This document shows, piece by piece, positions 1-9,787 of a DNA stretch of 64,000 bases. The notes beneath the pieces are model-generated. The model had not been told where the DNA came from. It searched no databases and worked only from the letters and a program-made list of their open reading frames with translations. The stretch is from the NCBI RefSeq assembly GCF_026410255.1, contig NZ_JAPMLL010000005.1:150186-214185 (forward strand), written 5' to 3'. The DNA is from Xanthomarina sp. F1114. GTDB taxonomy: Bacteria > Bacteroidota > Bacteroidia > Flavobacteriales > Flavobacteriaceae. Every line of letters begins with the position of its first letter. Position 1 is the stretch's first letter. A program made the translations under genes and the position numbers.

Positions 1-51
1 AATAAGGCCCTTAGTAATAAAACTATAATAGGTAATTATAAAATCATTCAT
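1..51 (-). CDS. partial membrane protein, possible paralogue of the protein at 345-1064 (runs off the window)
   Basis: An ATG at 49-51 opens a reading frame of 17 codons that is still open at the window edge. Its start (MNDFIITYYS) resembles the start of the membrane protein encoded at 345-1064 (MLDFIYNYGS), and like that gene it begins a few bases (14) after the stop of a Gly/Pro-rich short gene. I infer that the pair short gene plus membrane gene is repeated. Only 17 residues are visible, so chance similarity is possible. The DNA around the start also resembles non-coding DNA at 1638-1657, which is an alternative explanation. Confidence 0.35.
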   Translation of the reverse strand, partial: MNDFIITYYSFITKGLI

Positions 52-65
52 TCCTTCAATAAATT

Positions 66-329
66 TTATTGAGGATACTTAGCTGATGGAGGTATTCCGG
101 GATCTCCTTCATTTAACCCACCTCCTCCAGAAATATCTCCTCCAGGTGGCAACATATTAATTAAGGTACTGTTTCCTTGAGATATGTTCTCTACGCCTGT
201 TGGCACTAAAAGCATGGTGGTGTAACCAACTTCTCTGTCAGTTGGATAAGCGCCTAAATACACTCTTACGCCATCCATTATGTAACCTAACTCTTTAGAT
301 TCGTTTTCAGCATAATTTTTAAATTTCAT
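66..329 (-). pseudogene. truncated second copy of the short Gly/Pro-rich protein gene
   Basis: The 87-residue frame matches the C-terminal half of the protein at 1068-1568 almost residue for residue (NYAENESKELGY, MDGVRVYLGAYPTDREVGYT, then the Gly/Pro-rich tail ending in YPQ). It lacks that protein's N-terminal membrane anchor and helical region; its own ATG lies five codons before the region of similarity. The DNA is nearly identical between roughly 150-275 and 1140-1265. The loss of the anchor suggests a dead or altered copy made by a recent duplication, although the frame is intact and could be translated from the start at 327-329. Confidence 0.6.
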
Positions 330-344
330 AGTCTTATTTTATAA

Positions 345-1064
345 TTAGATTTCTTGTTCTGGATCACACAAAATTAATGCTAAAGAAAATGTTGAATACA
401 TAAATAAGTTTGAAAATAAATACACATTACTTCTTAAATTTAAATAACCAATATCGTAAGCAGAAAAATATGCTTCATAAAATAATAGTGTGGTTATAAT
501 TAACCACCATAAAAACATAGTTATGCTAACTATTGAATTTAAAGATTTATAAAATACCAATATTTTATCACTATTGAGGATTTCAATAAAATACAATGAA
601 ATGCAATTTAGAATGACTAAAGCCCCAAAAATATTGACAAACTTTAATAGTGAATTAAAGAATGCATCTACATTTTGGCTAATATAAATAATAGAACTTG
701 CTAAAAATATCAAACAAATATATTTTACAATTTTCTTAAAGGTTCTATTTTTTAGTATCACGTAATAATAATAAGACATAAATAAAACACTTCCAATATT
801 CCAAAAGATTGTGAACCACCAAAAATTTCTACTAAAATAGGTACCTTTCAAGTAGTTTCCTAAACCATGAAGCTCTTCAATTTCTATAACATAAGATGGA
901 TAACTCCCTATAAAATCAACTAAAGCAACATAAACTAAATAATATATAAAAATTTTGCTGTTATAATTCCTATATTTTTTATAAAACATAATACCTATAA
1001 CAGCACACACAACTAAAATTAAATCATTTAATTGTGAGCCATAATTATATATAAAATCTAACAT
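345..1064 (-). CDS. multi-span membrane protein of unknown function
   Basis: The 239-residue product is mostly hydrophobic, with about seven predicted membrane segments (roughly residues 10-28, 38-58, 83-103, 112-130, 138-158, 178-198 and 212-232) joined by short Lys/Asn/Tyr-rich loops. No catalytic motif is visible. It starts four bases after the stop of the upstream short gene at 1068-1568, so the two are probably co-transcribed and translated together. I do not recognise the family beyond small integral membrane proteins of Flavobacteria. A similar gene may begin at the window edge. A role as a partner of the anchored short protein is inference from the context only. Confidence 0.75.
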   Translation of the reverse strand: MLDFIYNYGSQLNDLILVVCAVIGIMFYKKYRNYNSKIFIYYLVYVALVDFIGSYPSYVIEIEELHGLGNYLKGTYFSRNFWWFTIFWNIGSVLFMSYYYYVILKNRTFKKIVKYICLIFLASSIIYISQNVDAFFNSLLKFVNIFGALVILNCISLYFIEILNSDKILVFYKSLNSIVSITMFLWWLIITTLLFYEAYFSAYDIGYLNLRSNVYLFSNLFMYSTFSLALILCDPEQEI

Positions 1065-1067
1065 GAT

Positions 1068-1568
1068 TTATTGTGGGTAATTAGCTGGTGGTGGCATTCC
1101 GGGCTGTCCTCCATTTAAACCTCCTCCAGGAATATCACCACCTCCAGGTGGCAACATATTAATTAAGGTACTGTTTCCTTGAGATATGTTCTCTACGCCT
1201 GTTGGCACTAAAAACATGGTGGTGTAACCAACTTCTCTGTCAGTTGGATAAGCGCCTAAATACACTCTTACGCCATCCATAGTATAACCTAGTTCTTTAG
1301 ATTCGTTTTCGGCATAGTTTAAATAATCTCTCATATCCTTTAAAGACCACCAAGCAGATCGGTTGTCTGGACGCCTAACAATAGAGTCGCTAATTAAAGC
1401 ATGTCTTTTATCAAAAGCTGCATCTAAGACTCTGGCTTCTTCTGAAGTTATCAGTCCTTTTGGCGCTACAATTGTTACTTGTGTTTTAGTTTCACAGTTT
1501 GAAAAAAAATAATAAGTGACCAAAGCACCAATAATAACTCCTAAAATTAATAGACTTAATTTTTTCAT
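1068..1568 (-). CDS. short N-terminally anchored protein with Gly/Pro-rich tail
   Basis: The 166-residue product has an N-terminal hydrophobic segment (residues 3-24, no clear cleavage site), a charged helical middle (about 40-90), a compact region containing MDGVRVYLGAYP, and a Gly/Pro/Asn-rich tail from about residue 138. I chose the ATG at 1566-1568 because the frame upstream holds only a TTG. It is probably periplasmic, held by its N-terminus. The middle resembles an uncharacterised family common in Flavobacteriaceae; I know no assigned function. The next gene is a membrane protein four bases away, and a truncated copy of this gene follows that one. Confidence 0.75.
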   Translation of the reverse strand: MKKLSLLILGVIIGALVTYYFFSNCETKTQVTIVAPKGLITSEEARVLDAAFDKRHALISDSIVRRPDNRSAWWSLKDMRDYLNYAENESKELGYTMDGVRVYLGAYPTDREVGYTTMFLVPTGVENISQGNSTLINMLPPGGGDIPGGGLNGGQPGMPPPANYPQ

Positions 1569-1610
1569 GATCAAAATGATTGATTAATAGATTCTAAATG
1601 TATTAAAAAG

Positions 1611-1657
1611 ATTGAAAATTCTTTCAATAATTGTTAATAAAATCATATTCTTTCAAT
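1611..1657. repeat. inverted and direct repeat upstream of the short anchored protein gene
   Basis: ATTGAAA and TTTCAAT form an inverted repeat around ATTC at 1611-1628, and the 11-mer ATTCTTTCAAT occurs twice (1618-1628 and 1647-1657). It lies 43-90 bases ahead of the start codon at 1568, so it could be an operator. A related 11-mer with one change is found at 50-60. No function is shown. Confidence 0.3.
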
Positions 1658-1684
1658 CTTATAAAATTCCAGTTTTTTCAGAAA

Positions 1685-3223
1685 CTAACCCAACCAACCT
1701 TCTCTATCAAGACTTCTGTACTGTATAGCTTCGCTAATATGAGCTCCTTGAATGTCTTTACTTGCTTCCAAGTCGGCAATAGTTCTAGATACTTTTAAAA
1801 TACGGTCGTAAGCTCTTGCCGAAAGGTTTAAGCGTTCCATGGCTGTTTTTAGCAACTGCATAGAAGCCTCATCTAGCAAACAGAATTTTCTAATCTGCTT
1901 TGTGTTCATTTGCGCATTATAATGTACTTTATCTGAATCCTCAAAACGTTTAGTCTGTATGATTCTTGCTGCAGTAACACGTTTTCTAATTTCAATGGAC
2001 GATTCGCTTTTTCTAGTATCAGAAAGTTTTTCAAATGGTACCGGAGTCACTTCTATATGAATATCTATTCTATCTAATAAAGGTCCTGAAACCTTGCTTA
2101 AATAGCGTTGCATTTCGGCTGGAGATGAAGTTATTGGAGAGTCTGGATCGTTAAAATAACCGCTCGGACTTGGATTCATACTGGCAACCAACATAAACGA
2201 TGACGGATAAGTAACTGTAAATTTTGCTCTGGAAATGGTAACTTCTCTATCTTCTAATGGCTGGCGCATCACTTCCAGAACATCGCGTTTAAATTCTGGT
2301 AATTCGTCTAAAAATAAAACTCCATTGTGAGATAATGAAATTTCACCAGGTTGTGGGTAGCTCCCTCCTCCTACTAAGGCAACGTTTGATATGGTATGAT
2401 GTGGACTTCTAAAGGGACGTTGTGCCATAAGCCCCGTGCTATCTTTAACACGTCCGGCAACCGAATGTATTTTTGTAGTTTCTAAAGCCTCATGCAAAGT
2501 CATAGGTGGTAAAATACTTGGCAAACGTTTGGCCAACATTGTTTTTCCTGCACCTGGTGGCCCAATTAAAATAATATTATGCCCACCGGCAGCTGCTATT
2601 TCCATACAGCGCTTTATAGATTCTTGTCCCTTAACATCGGAAAAATCAAACTCCGGAAAATTCAAGCTCTTATTAAACTCTTCTTCTACATTAATAATGG
2701 TTTGTTCTAACGGCTCTCCTTTATCAAAATACTCAATCACTTGTTGAATATTCTCAACGCCATATACCTTCAATCCAGAAACAATACCAGCTTCTTTTGC
2801 ATTTTGAATTGGTAGAATAAACCCATTAAACCCTTCCTCCTTGGCTTTTATAGCAATGGGCAAAGCTCCTTTAATAGGTTGCAAAGAACCATCTAAAGAC
2901 AATTCTCCCATAATAAGAAAGTCTTCCAGGTTTTCAGCTTGAATTTGATTGGTTGCTGCCAGAATTCCCATCGCTAAAGTAAGGTCGTATGCAGAACCTT
3001 CTTTGCGTAAATCGGCCGGAGACATATTTATAATAATCTTCTTAACGGGAATTCTAAAACCGTTGTTCTGCAAAGCTGCTGCAATTCTATAGTTACTTTC
3101 CTTAATAGCGTTGTCTGGTAAGCCCACCAAGTGATACCCTACACCAGTGTCTACGTTAACCTCCACAACTATTGTAGAAGCTTCAACTCCAAAAACTGCG
3201 GATCCAAAAACTTTTTTAAGCAT
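1685..3223 (-). CDS. YifB/ComM family Mg-chelatase-like AAA+ ATPase
   Basis: The 512-residue protein has the N-terminal ChlI-like domain (residues 1-180, starting [15 protein letters not shown]), a Walker A motif GPPGAGKT at 221-228, the Walker B region FLDELPEF, and the C-terminal Mg-chelatase subdomain. Length and order are typical. Relatives (ComM) are hexameric helicases that help branch migration when transformed DNA is integrated; Bacteroidota members are usually annotated only as YifB family. It stands alone, about 116 bases from the genes on its left and divergent from the oxidoreductase gene on its right, with a shared 147-base promoter region. Confidence 0.93.
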   Translation of the reverse strand: MLKKVFGSAVFGVEASTIVVEVNVDTGVGYHLVGLPDNAIKESNYRIAAALQNNGFRIPVKKIIINMSPADLRKEGSAYDLTLAMGILAATNQIQAENLEDFLIMGELSLDGSLQPIKGALPIAIKAKEEGFNGFILPIQNAKEAGIVSGLKVYGVENIQQVIEYFDKGEPLEQTIINVEEEFNKSLNFPEFDFSDVKGQESIKRCMEIAAAGGHNIILIGPPGAGKTMLAKRLPSILPPMTLHEALETTKIHSVAGRVKDSTGLMAQRPFRSPHHTISNVALVGGGSYPQPGEISLSHNGVLFLDELPEFKRDVLEVMRQPLEDREVTISRAKFTVTYPSSFMLVASMNPSPSGYFNDPDSPITSSPAEMQRYLSKVSGPLLDRIDIHIEVTPVPFEKLSDTRKSESSIEIRKRVTAARIIQTKRFEDSDKVHYNAQMNTKQIRKFCLLDEASMQLLKTAMERLNLSARAYDRILKVSRTIADLEASKDIQGAHISEAIQYRSLDREGWLG

Positions 3224-3344
3224 AATTGAATGGTTTCTTTAAATGTAAGCCAAATAAAACAATTATTGAAATATGAAAGTACTGATTAAAACAAACTCCG
3301 TTATTATCTGGAAATAAATCTTTTCAAACAAAAGTTAAGATTGG

Positions 3345-3352
3345 TATCTTTG
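3345..3352 (+). promoter_or_regulatory. -7 box TATCTTTG ahead of the flavin oxidoreductase gene
   Basis: TATCTTTG is an exact match to the Bacteroidota -7 consensus TAnnTTTG, 18 bases before the ATG at 3371. It makes the upstream TTG at 3341 an unlikely start. No TTG element at the ideal upstream distance is seen. Confidence 0.6.
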
Positions 3353-3370
3353 CATTTAAAGCTAATAAAA

Positions 3371-4348
3371 ATGAACAATCCTTCTTTTATAAAAGAGTTA
3401 AGTATACCTGCAATTGCTGCTCCCATGTTTTTAATTTCTGGACCACAATTGGTTATTGAGTGTTGTAAAAATGGAATTGTAGGCACTTTTCCTGCTTTAA
3501 ACCAAAGAACGAGTGAAGGTTTTGAAGCTTGGTTGATAGAAATTAAAACAGCTCTCTCTAATTTTGAAAAAGAAACAGGAAAAAAAGCAGCTCCTTTTGG
3601 TGTAAATTTGATTGTTCATAATACAAACCCTCGTTTACAAGCGGATTTAGAATTATGTATTAAGCACAAAGTTCCTATTATTATTACGTCTTTGGGTGCT
3701 GTTTCAGAATTGGTTGACGCTATACACAGTTATGGCGGCTTGGTGTTTCATGATATTATTAAAAAACGCCACGCTGAAAAAGCTACTGAAGCAGGTGTTG
3801 ACGGGTTAATACTTGTATCGGCAGGTGCTGGTGGGCATGCCGGAACCATAAACCCCATGCCATTAGTTGCCGAAATTAAAAGTTTTTTCAAGAAAACTAT
3901 CATTCTTGCTGGAACAATAAGTACAGGCCGTGATATTGCTTCTGCTTTGCAAATGGGAGCTGATTTGGCCTATATGGGAACTCGGTTTATTAATACTATA
4001 GAAAGCAAAGCGCCCAAAGAATACAGAGAAATGATTATTGAAACTGGAGCAAGCGATATTGTTTATACTGCTGCCATTTCTGGCGTTGCTGCCAACTTTT
4101 TAGGTCCTAGTATAAAAGCTATGGGAATTACCGAAGAGATGCTTAAAAGAAAAAAGAAAATCGATTTTGGTGAAGAATTAACAGCGCATAAAGACGATGC
4201 TAAAGCTTGGTCTACTATTTGGTCTGCCGGACAAGGTGTCACCAATATTCATGATGTACCAAAAGTTTCTGAATTAGTATCTGAGCTCAAAAAAGATTTT
4301 ATATCTGCTATTGAAGAACAGGCAAAATACTTGGAAGCTTATAAGTAA
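3371..4348 (+). CDS. NAD(P)H-dependent flavin oxidoreductase (nitronate monooxygenase family)
   Basis: The 325-residue protein is a TIM-barrel FMN enzyme of the 2-nitropropane dioxygenase/nitronate monooxygenase family. Visible family signatures are the N-terminal PAIAAPMFLISGPQLV strand, the glycine-rich phosphate-binding loop SAGAGGHAG near the middle, and GADLAYMGTRF after the second glycine-rich turn. Members oxidise nitronates or act as enoyl reductases; the exact substrate cannot be read here. The ATG at 3371 is preferred over TTG at 3341 because a promoter box lies between them. It is a single-gene unit followed by a 321-base gap. Confidence 0.88.
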   Translation: MNNPSFIKELSIPAIAAPMFLISGPQLVIECCKNGIVGTFPALNQRTSEGFEAWLIEIKTALSNFEKETGKKAAPFGVNLIVHNTNPRLQADLELCIKHKVPIIITSLGAVSELVDAIHSYGGLVFHDIIKKRHAEKATEAGVDGLILVSAGAGGHAGTINPMPLVAEIKSFFKKTIILAGTISTGRDIASALQMGADLAYMGTRFINTIESKAPKEYREMIIETGASDIVYTAAISGVAANFLGPSIKAMGITEEMLKRKKKIDFGEELTAHKDDAKAWSTIWSAGQGVTNIHDVPKVSELVSELKKDFISAIEEQAKYLEAYK

Positions 4349-4669
4349 TCTATTAACTTTATTTTATCTACTTAACACAGATTATACAAGGTTAATCTAA
4401 AAATTTTTTTATGACATTTAAACAAATAAAACCTTAGTCACCTTACATAAATAGAATTCAGAATTTTTCGTCAAAAAAATTGCAGGTTACACCATATCCA
4501 CAACCCCTTTAAACACTTATAAATAGGGAGCTACAAGAGGTTCACTCGTAGATACTCCGTATCAAAGCCATACAAACCCTATATCAAAGCCGTATAAACC
4601 TTATGGTTAGGGTGTCAAAAAAAGTATTGCAACTAGTAAAGCTATACAACCTTGCACCAGTACTCAAAA
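4349..4669. other. intergenic stretch between convergent genes, no gene seen
   Basis: This 321-base stretch separates the 3' ends of two convergent genes. It holds no open frame of note and no tRNA-like sequence. The only structure I see is the short tandem repeat at 4560-4601. Confidence 0.6.
4560..4601. repeat. two tandem 22-bp units, TATCAAAGCC(A/G)TA(C/T)AAACC
   Basis: The unit at 4560-4579 recurs at 4582-4601 with few changes, period 22 bases. A weaker third relative (TAAAGCTATACAACCTT) lies at 4637-4653. It lies between two convergent 3' ends; no function is apparent. Confidence 0.6.
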
Positions 4670-5629
4670 TCAAACTTTCTTGACAAACTCCAAAGCCCGT
4701 TTTTCATTATAATAAAAACCTCCAGATTGAAAAAAACCTACATGGCCTCCATGATTTGGCATTTCCAAAAAAAGATTTGGATTGTTTTTAGCTTCTTTTA
4801 CAGGATAACATTCAGCTGATAAAAACGAATCGTTTAGAGCATTAATAAGCAAGGTTGGAGTTTTGATGTTGGTTAGAAATTGCAAGCTACTACTCTGCTT
4901 ATAATAATCTTGAGCATTCTTAAAACCATGAGCTTTAGAGGTGTACAAGTTATCAAAATCATAAAGAGTTTTAATAGAACTAATGTCGGCCTCGTTTATT
5001 TCATTTCTGTGCTGTTGTGCCTTTAAATACAACTTTGTTTTTAAGTTCTTTTTAAATGTATCATGAAAAACTCTATTTTTAACAGTGTGCAATTCTTTAG
5101 CAGACCCAGCTAAATAACAAGGCACAGAAACGGCGATACCTGCTTTAATCTGTTCTGGAATATTTTGAGTTTCCCCTAAATATTTTAAAGTAACATTGCC
5201 TCCTAAGCTAAAGCCCTTAATATAAATTTGAGAGTATTTAGTGGAATTTAAAACATGTTGAATAACCTGTTCTAAATCTTCGGTTTCTCCGGAATGATAG
5301 GAACGGAAGGCCATATTATCTTCCCCACTACATCCACGAAAATTAATTGAAACGGCATCAATATGGTTTTGATTAAATATTTTAGCGGTTCCAATCATGT
5401 AATGTCTTTGTGCATTGCCTTCCAAACCATGAAGAATAATAATGAGTTTATCTGTTTTTGTATCTGAAAAACTCCAATCTAAATCCATAAAGTCGCCATC
5501 AGATAAGGTGATGCGTTCTCTTTTTTGAACCAAACCATTAACTTTTCTGAATAAACCAGAATACACAGTTGATATAAATCCGTTTCTGAAAAAAATCGGA
5601 GCTTTATAAGTAGATTCTATAACAGGCAT
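4670..5629 (-). CDS. alpha/beta hydrolase, YheT-like family
   Basis: The 319-residue protein shows the YheT arrangement: LIIILHGLEGN (oxyanion region, residues 62-72), INFRGCSGEDN, the nucleophile elbow GFSLGGN with Ser141, a late Asp in LINALNDSF and a His in NHGGHVGFF. Relatives are cytoplasmic carboxylesterase-like enzymes of uncertain substrate. Its start lies three bases after the stop of the adenine deaminase gene, so the two are probably one transcript. Nothing in the sequence fixes the substrate. Confidence 0.88.
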   Translation of the reverse strand: MPVIESTYKAPIFFRNGFISTVYSGLFRKVNGLVQKRERITLSDGDFMDLDWSFSDTKTDKLIIILHGLEGNAQRHYMIGTAKIFNQNHIDAVSINFRGCSGEDNMAFRSYHSGETEDLEQVIQHVLNSTKYSQIYIKGFSLGGNVTLKYLGETQNIPEQIKAGIAVSVPCYLAGSAKELHTVKNRVFHDTFKKNLKTKLYLKAQQHRNEINEADISSIKTLYDFDNLYTSKAHGFKNAQDYYKQSSSLQFLTNIKTPTLLINALNDSFLSAECYPVKEAKNNPNLFLEMPNHGGHVGFFQSGGFYYNEKRALEFVKKV

Positions 5630-5632
5630 TCT

Positions 5633-7252
5633 CTATACTTCTAGATTTGTAAATTTGAATGTATTTCCATCAAACAAGCCTTTATCGCTTAATTTTAAAG
5701 ATGGAATTACCAATAAAGCCATAAAACTCAAAGTCATATAAGGTGCATGTAATGTGCTTCCCAATTGTTTTGCCATCTGGTCTAATTCGGCATACTGTTT
5801 TCCAATGGTTTCGGCATCTTGGTCACTCATAATACCTGCAACTGGAAGTGCCACGACCTTAGAATCTTTATCAGAAACAGCACAAATACCACCTTTATTT
5901 TCAATAAGCAAATTAACAGCTTTACAGATTGCTTCGTCACTAACTCCTACTGCAATAATATTATGAGAATCGTGACCAACAGAACTTGCAATGGCTCCTT
6001 CTTTTAATCCAAAATTCTTTATAAAAGCAATGGCTGGTTTCTGATTTTGATATCTGTTAACAACGGTCATTTTTAAAACATCTTTTTCAATATTTGAAAC
6101 TATATTTCCGTTTTGCAACAGACTTTCTTCAATAAGCTCGTTGGTAACCAACTGACCTTCTAAAGCTTCAATAACTCTAATCTCTTTCGCAGAAGATTCA
6201 AATTTAAAATCAGAAACTTCTTTTTTATCTGTATGAAAGTTGTTTAAAATTTTAAATGGTATGGAATTAATTTTTGAAACACCTTTATCAAATACCAATT
6301 CCCCATTAATATAGGTTTGAAGAGTTTCAAAATCTTTTAAATCTTTCACAACAATACAATCTGCAGCATCACCAATTTGCAATAAACCAACATCTAAATT
6401 ATAGTGTTTTACAGGATTTACACAAGCTGCTTGCAAGACTTTAAAAACATCCATACCTTTATTTACAGCTCTTTTACAGAGATTATTTATATGGTGCAGC
6501 AGTAAATCGTCTGGATGCTTATCGTCGCTACAAAACATGATATTTTCAAAATACTCAGGAAGCAAATCGATAAGGGCTTCAAAATTTTTGGCAGCTGAGC
6601 CTTGTCTAATTAGAACTTTCATCCCTTTTTGAAGCTTTTCTAGGCCTTCTTCAAAAGTAAAACACTCGTGATCTGTACTAATTCCTGCTTGAATGTATTT
6701 GGTAACATCATCACCTCGTAAACCTGGTGCATGTCCATCTACTGGCTTGTTGTAATGTTTGGCCCATGCTATTTTTTTTAAAACTTCTTCGTCATCAAAT
6801 AAAACACCTGGATAATTCATCATTTCGGCTAGATACTTAATGTCAGGATTTGCCATTAACGCTTTAATTCCATCAGAATCAATTACAGCTCCGGCCGATT
6901 CGAAATTTGTAGCTGGCACGCAAGAAGGCGCTCCAAAATTGAATTTAAAAGGGGTTTCTTTTCCGTTATTTATCATGAATTCAACACCTTCAATCCCCAA
7001 GACATTAGCTATTTCATGTGGATCTGAAACGGTTGCAACGGTTCCATGCTTCACCGCAATTCTAGCAAATTCACTTGGAACCAACATGGAGCTTTCTATA
7101 TGAATATGAGCGTCTACAAACCCAGGTAGAATATATTGGTCTTCGTGATGCTCTTTTTCCTCTATATTAAAAATCCTCCCATCTTTAATGGTAATTTCAC
7201 CTTTAAAAATACGACGATTAAGAATATCCACTATCTGACCTTGAAGAATCAT
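5633..7252 (-). CDS. ade: adenine deaminase
   Basis: The 539-residue protein fits adenine deaminase, which converts adenine to hypoxanthine and ammonia in purine salvage. It has the amidohydrolase metal motif HIHIES near residues 49-54, the following [20 protein letters not shown] segment, the [11 protein letters not shown] signature, and the C-terminal domain with SVGHDSHNI. Length is as expected (about 540-590). It is the first gene of a two-gene unit with the YheT-like hydrolase. Upstream, 164 bases separate it from the terminator side of the response-regulator gene. Confidence 0.93.
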   Translation of the reverse strand: MILQGQIVDILNRRIFKGEITIKDGRIFNIEEKEHHEDQYILPGFVDAHIHIESSMLVPSEFARIAVKHGTVATVSDPHEIANVLGIEGVEFMINNGKETPFKFNFGAPSCVPATNFESAGAVIDSDGIKALMANPDIKYLAEMMNYPGVLFDDEEVLKKIAWAKHYNKPVDGHAPGLRGDDVTKYIQAGISTDHECFTFEEGLEKLQKGMKVLIRQGSAAKNFEALIDLLPEYFENIMFCSDDKHPDDLLLHHINNLCKRAVNKGMDVFKVLQAACVNPVKHYNLDVGLLQIGDAADCIVVKDLKDFETLQTYINGELVFDKGVSKINSIPFKILNNFHTDKKEVSDFKFESSAKEIRVIEALEGQLVTNELIEESLLQNGNIVSNIEKDVLKMTVVNRYQNQKPAIAFIKNFGLKEGAIASSVGHDSHNIIAVGVSDEAICKAVNLLIENKGGICAVSDKDSKVVALPVAGIMSDQDAETIGKQYAELDQMAKQLGSTLHAPYMTLSFMALLVIPSLKLSDKGLFDGNTFKFTNLEV

Positions 7253-7361
7253 TTTTATTGATTTTTTAAATTTTTATAAATATAGAAAACAAGCTGTCTA
7301 ATAAAAATCGAACTACAAAAATTTTATTGGTATTAGAATACTTATTATTTTAGAAATTGGC

Positions 7362-7392
7362 AAAAAAAAGACTGCCTTCTTAGACAGTCTTT
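7362..7392 (-). terminator. intrinsic terminator of the two-component operon
   Basis: AAAGACTG at 7367-7374 pairs with CAGTCTTT at 7385-7392, and the minus-strand product continues into a run of T (7362-7366). It lies 25 bases past the stop of the response regulator gene. Confidence 0.85.
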
Positions 7393-7416
7393 CTTTCTAT
7401 AATTCTATTTTGGCGA

Positions 7417-8127
7417 CTATGCATTTTGGTTAACTACCAATCTAAACCCTTCTCCGTGAATATTTAAAATTTCAACATTTTCGTCTAATTTTAAGTACTT
7501 TCTCAATTTAGCAATATACACGTCCATACTTCTTGATGTAAAGTAATTATCGTCTCTCCAAATTTTAGTTAAGGCCAATTCTCTTGGCATTAAATCGTTT
7601 TCATGTAAGGCTAACAAACGCAGCAATTCATTTTCTTTAGGAGATAATTTAACTTGTTCTCCTCCATCAAAAACTAAGAAACGCAATTTCGAGTTTAGGT
7701 CAAACTTTCCTATTTTAAACTCAAACTGCTTGCTGTCTGCTACTGTTTCTGTGGCTTTACGCTGCATAATGGCTTTTATTTTCATTAATAAAACCTCACT
7801 ATCAAACGGTTTGTTTAAATAATCGTCTGCACCTACTTTATACCCTTTTAAAACGTCTTCTTTCATGGCTTTAGCTGTCAGGAATACAATAGGTACATCT
7901 GTATTTTTCTCTCTAATTTCTTTAGCTAAAGTAAATCCATCTTTATAAGGCATCATGACGTCTAAGATACATAAATCGAAGTCGTCTTTCTTGAACTTTT
8001 CAAAGCCTTCCATTCCATTTTTGGCATGGGTTACTTCATAATCGTTCATGGTTAAATAATCTTTAAGGATGGTTCCAAAATTTGGATCATCTTCAACTAA
8101 TAGTATTTTCTTTTGTTGTTCATTCAT
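7417..8127 (-). CDS. OmpR/RprY-type DNA-binding response regulator
   Basis: The 236-residue protein has an N-terminal receiver domain with the acidic pair VEDD, phospho-acceptor Asp56 in CILDVMMP, and conserved Lys in NKPFD, followed by a winged-helix DNA-binding domain (about 140-232) with the SRSMDVYIAKLRKYL recognition region. It starts five bases after the histidine kinase stop, so it is that kinase's partner. Bacteroidota annotators often call this pair RprXY. The target genes are not visible. Confidence 0.93.
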   Translation of the reverse strand: MNEQQKKILLVEDDPNFGTILKDYLTMNDYEVTHAKNGMEGFEKFKKDDFDLCILDVMMPYKDGFTLAKEIREKNTDVPIVFLTAKAMKEDVLKGYKVGADDYLNKPFDSEVLLMKIKAIMQRKATETVADSKQFEFKIGKFDLNSKLRFLVFDGGEQVKLSPKENELLRLLALHENDLMPRELALTKIWRDDNYFTSRSMDVYIAKLRKYLKLDENVEILNIHGEGFRLVVNQNA

Positions 8128-8132
8128 AGCTT

Positions 8133-9710
8133 TTACGATATTAATGGAAGTTTAATAATAAACAAACTTCCCTTGTCCTTTTCACTTTCAACTGATATAT
8201 GACCTTGATGGTCTTCTACAATTCGTTTAACATAGGCTAAACCTAATCCATGACCTTTTACATCATGCCTGTCCCCCGTGTGTTCTCTATAAAATTTTTC
8301 GAAAACACGTTTTTGCGCAGCTTTCCCCATTCCACTGCCTTGATCTTTTATTTTAATAATTATATTAGTTCCTACATTTTCAGTAGAAACATGAATTATT
8401 GGTGCTCTGGATTCTGGGGTATACTTTATAGCGTTATCCAGAATATTTACAATAACATTTGTAAAATGTGTTTCGTTTGCTAATACCATAGAATTTGTTG
8501 CAGCCAGATCTACATGAATTTCACCGTTTTTATCTTCTACAATTAACTCTACATGTGTTAGCGCATCTTCTATTAAGTCGTGCATTATAACACGTTCCTT
8601 ACTAATATTTAGTTCGTTTTTTTCAAGTTTAGATATTCTTAATACATTTTCTACTTGCGCGTGCATGCGCTTATTTTCATCTTTTATCATTCCCAGATAA
8701 CGCAGCACCTTTTCTTTATCATCAATAATTTTAGGATTTCTAATAGCATCTAAAGCTAAATTTATTGTAGCAATAGGAGTTTTAAACTCGTGCGTCATGT
8801 TATTAATAAAATCCGTTTTTATTTCCGAAATTTTACGTTGCTTTATTAATTGCATCAAGGCACTTGCATAAGCAATAATGATAATAGAGGTGAAAATTAT
8901 TGAAAGCAAAGTCATTCTAATAATAGACGACTGTACAAACGTATTTCTCTTTGGAAAATTAACTAGTAATCTATAATTACTTATATCGTTTTTATTTTGA
9001 AAAATTGGAACACTAAAAGTAGATTCCGTTAATAATTCAAAATCGTCCGATTGAATTTTAGTTGCTAAATCGTTACTATAAATAGCAAATTGAAAATCTA
9101 TATCGATATTATCTTCTAATAATTTCAATTTTAAAAGTCTATTTATTTCAGCTCTGCTTACACGTTTATGAATAGGAACTCGGTAAGATAAATCCTCGTA
9201 TGCTGTGTCGTAAAATATTTCGACACCTTTTGAGAGTTTACCAAATTCGAACATCATGGCATCTAAATTCAAATTAGAATTAGATTCTAATGCATTTCCC
9301 TTTAAAATTTTCGTTTCTCTATCGCTCAGTACCTTTTTTATATTAATACTATCTAAGCCTATGTCAAAGATCGATGAAGACAATTTATAATTCTCTTCTA
9401 AAATACTGTTTCTATAAATTAATTTTTCGTTGGAGCCTCTTCCTTCTTCTTTTAAATATAATTGTCGAAATGCCATGGTATCAGGTTTAACACCTTGGTC
9501 TAAAAGATCTTGGAATTTTAACACATAATCTTTAAACTCTGTATCTTCTATTTTTTTAGAAGTAAAACTCAGAGCCTTTTTTACATTAAACGTAAATTGG
9601 TCTTCCTCGTTTTTAAGAGAGTTGTTAATATAATAAGCTTGAACGAAAATAATACCTACTAACGATAAACTCATTAATAGTATCAGTATAACGAATAACT
9701 TTTTGCTCAT
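8133..9710 (-). CDS. sensor histidine kinase (RprX-like)
   Basis: The 525-residue kinase has two membrane segments (about 5-27 and 262-285) enclosing a periplasmic sensor of about 235 residues, then a HisKA domain with phospho-acceptor His307 in THEFKTPIATI and an HATPase_c domain with the N box NILDNAIKYT and the glycine boxes KDQGSGMG and GHGLGLAYV. No HAMP domain is obvious. The gene feeds the response regulator directly downstream. A -7 box four bases before the ATG suggests either leaderless transcription or read-through from coaE, 77 bases upstream. Confidence 0.93.
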   Translation of the reverse strand: MSKKLFVILILLMSLSLVGIIFVQAYYINNSLKNEEDQFTFNVKKALSFTSKKIEDTEFKDYVLKFQDLLDQGVKPDTMAFRQLYLKEEGRGSNEKLIYRNSILEENYKLSSSIFDIGLDSINIKKVLSDRETKILKGNALESNSNLNLDAMMFEFGKLSKGVEIFYDTAYEDLSYRVPIHKRVSRAEINRLLKLKLLEDNIDIDFQFAIYSNDLATKIQSDDFELLTESTFSVPIFQNKNDISNYRLLVNFPKRNTFVQSSIIRMTLLSIIFTSIIIIAYASALMQLIKQRKISEIKTDFINNMTHEFKTPIATINLALDAIRNPKIIDDKEKVLRYLGMIKDENKRMHAQVENVLRISKLEKNELNISKERVIMHDLIEDALTHVELIVEDKNGEIHVDLAATNSMVLANETHFTNVIVNILDNAIKYTPESRAPIIHVSTENVGTNIIIKIKDQGSGMGKAAQKRVFEKFYREHTGDRHDVKGHGLGLAYVKRIVEDHQGHISVESEKDKGSLFIIKLPLIS

Positions 9711-9714
9711 CGTC

Positions 9715-9722
9715 CAAAATTA
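9715..9722 (-). promoter_or_regulatory. -7 box (TAATTTTG on the minus strand) immediately before the kinase start codon
   Basis: The plus strand reads CAAAATTA, the complement of TAATTTTG, an exact TAnnTTTG match. Only four bases separate it from the ATG at 9708-9710, which would make the transcript leaderless. It may be a chance match in AT-rich DNA. Confidence 0.35.
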
Positions 9723-9787
9723 ACATTTTAACATTTACTTTACTTAGCATTTAACCTTACATTAACAAAAATGTTAAAATTTGAATT

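Noticed and set aside
1638..1657. Second start region of the membrane gene, by likeness to 38-60
   Set aside because: ATAAAATCAT and a CTTTCAAT-like end are shared with 38-60, but no open frame follows here on the minus strand; kept only as a caution on the partial gene at 1-51.
4349..4669. CRISPR array, because of short repeated units
   Set aside because: Only two good units with a period of 22 bases and no spacers; no cas genes are in the window.
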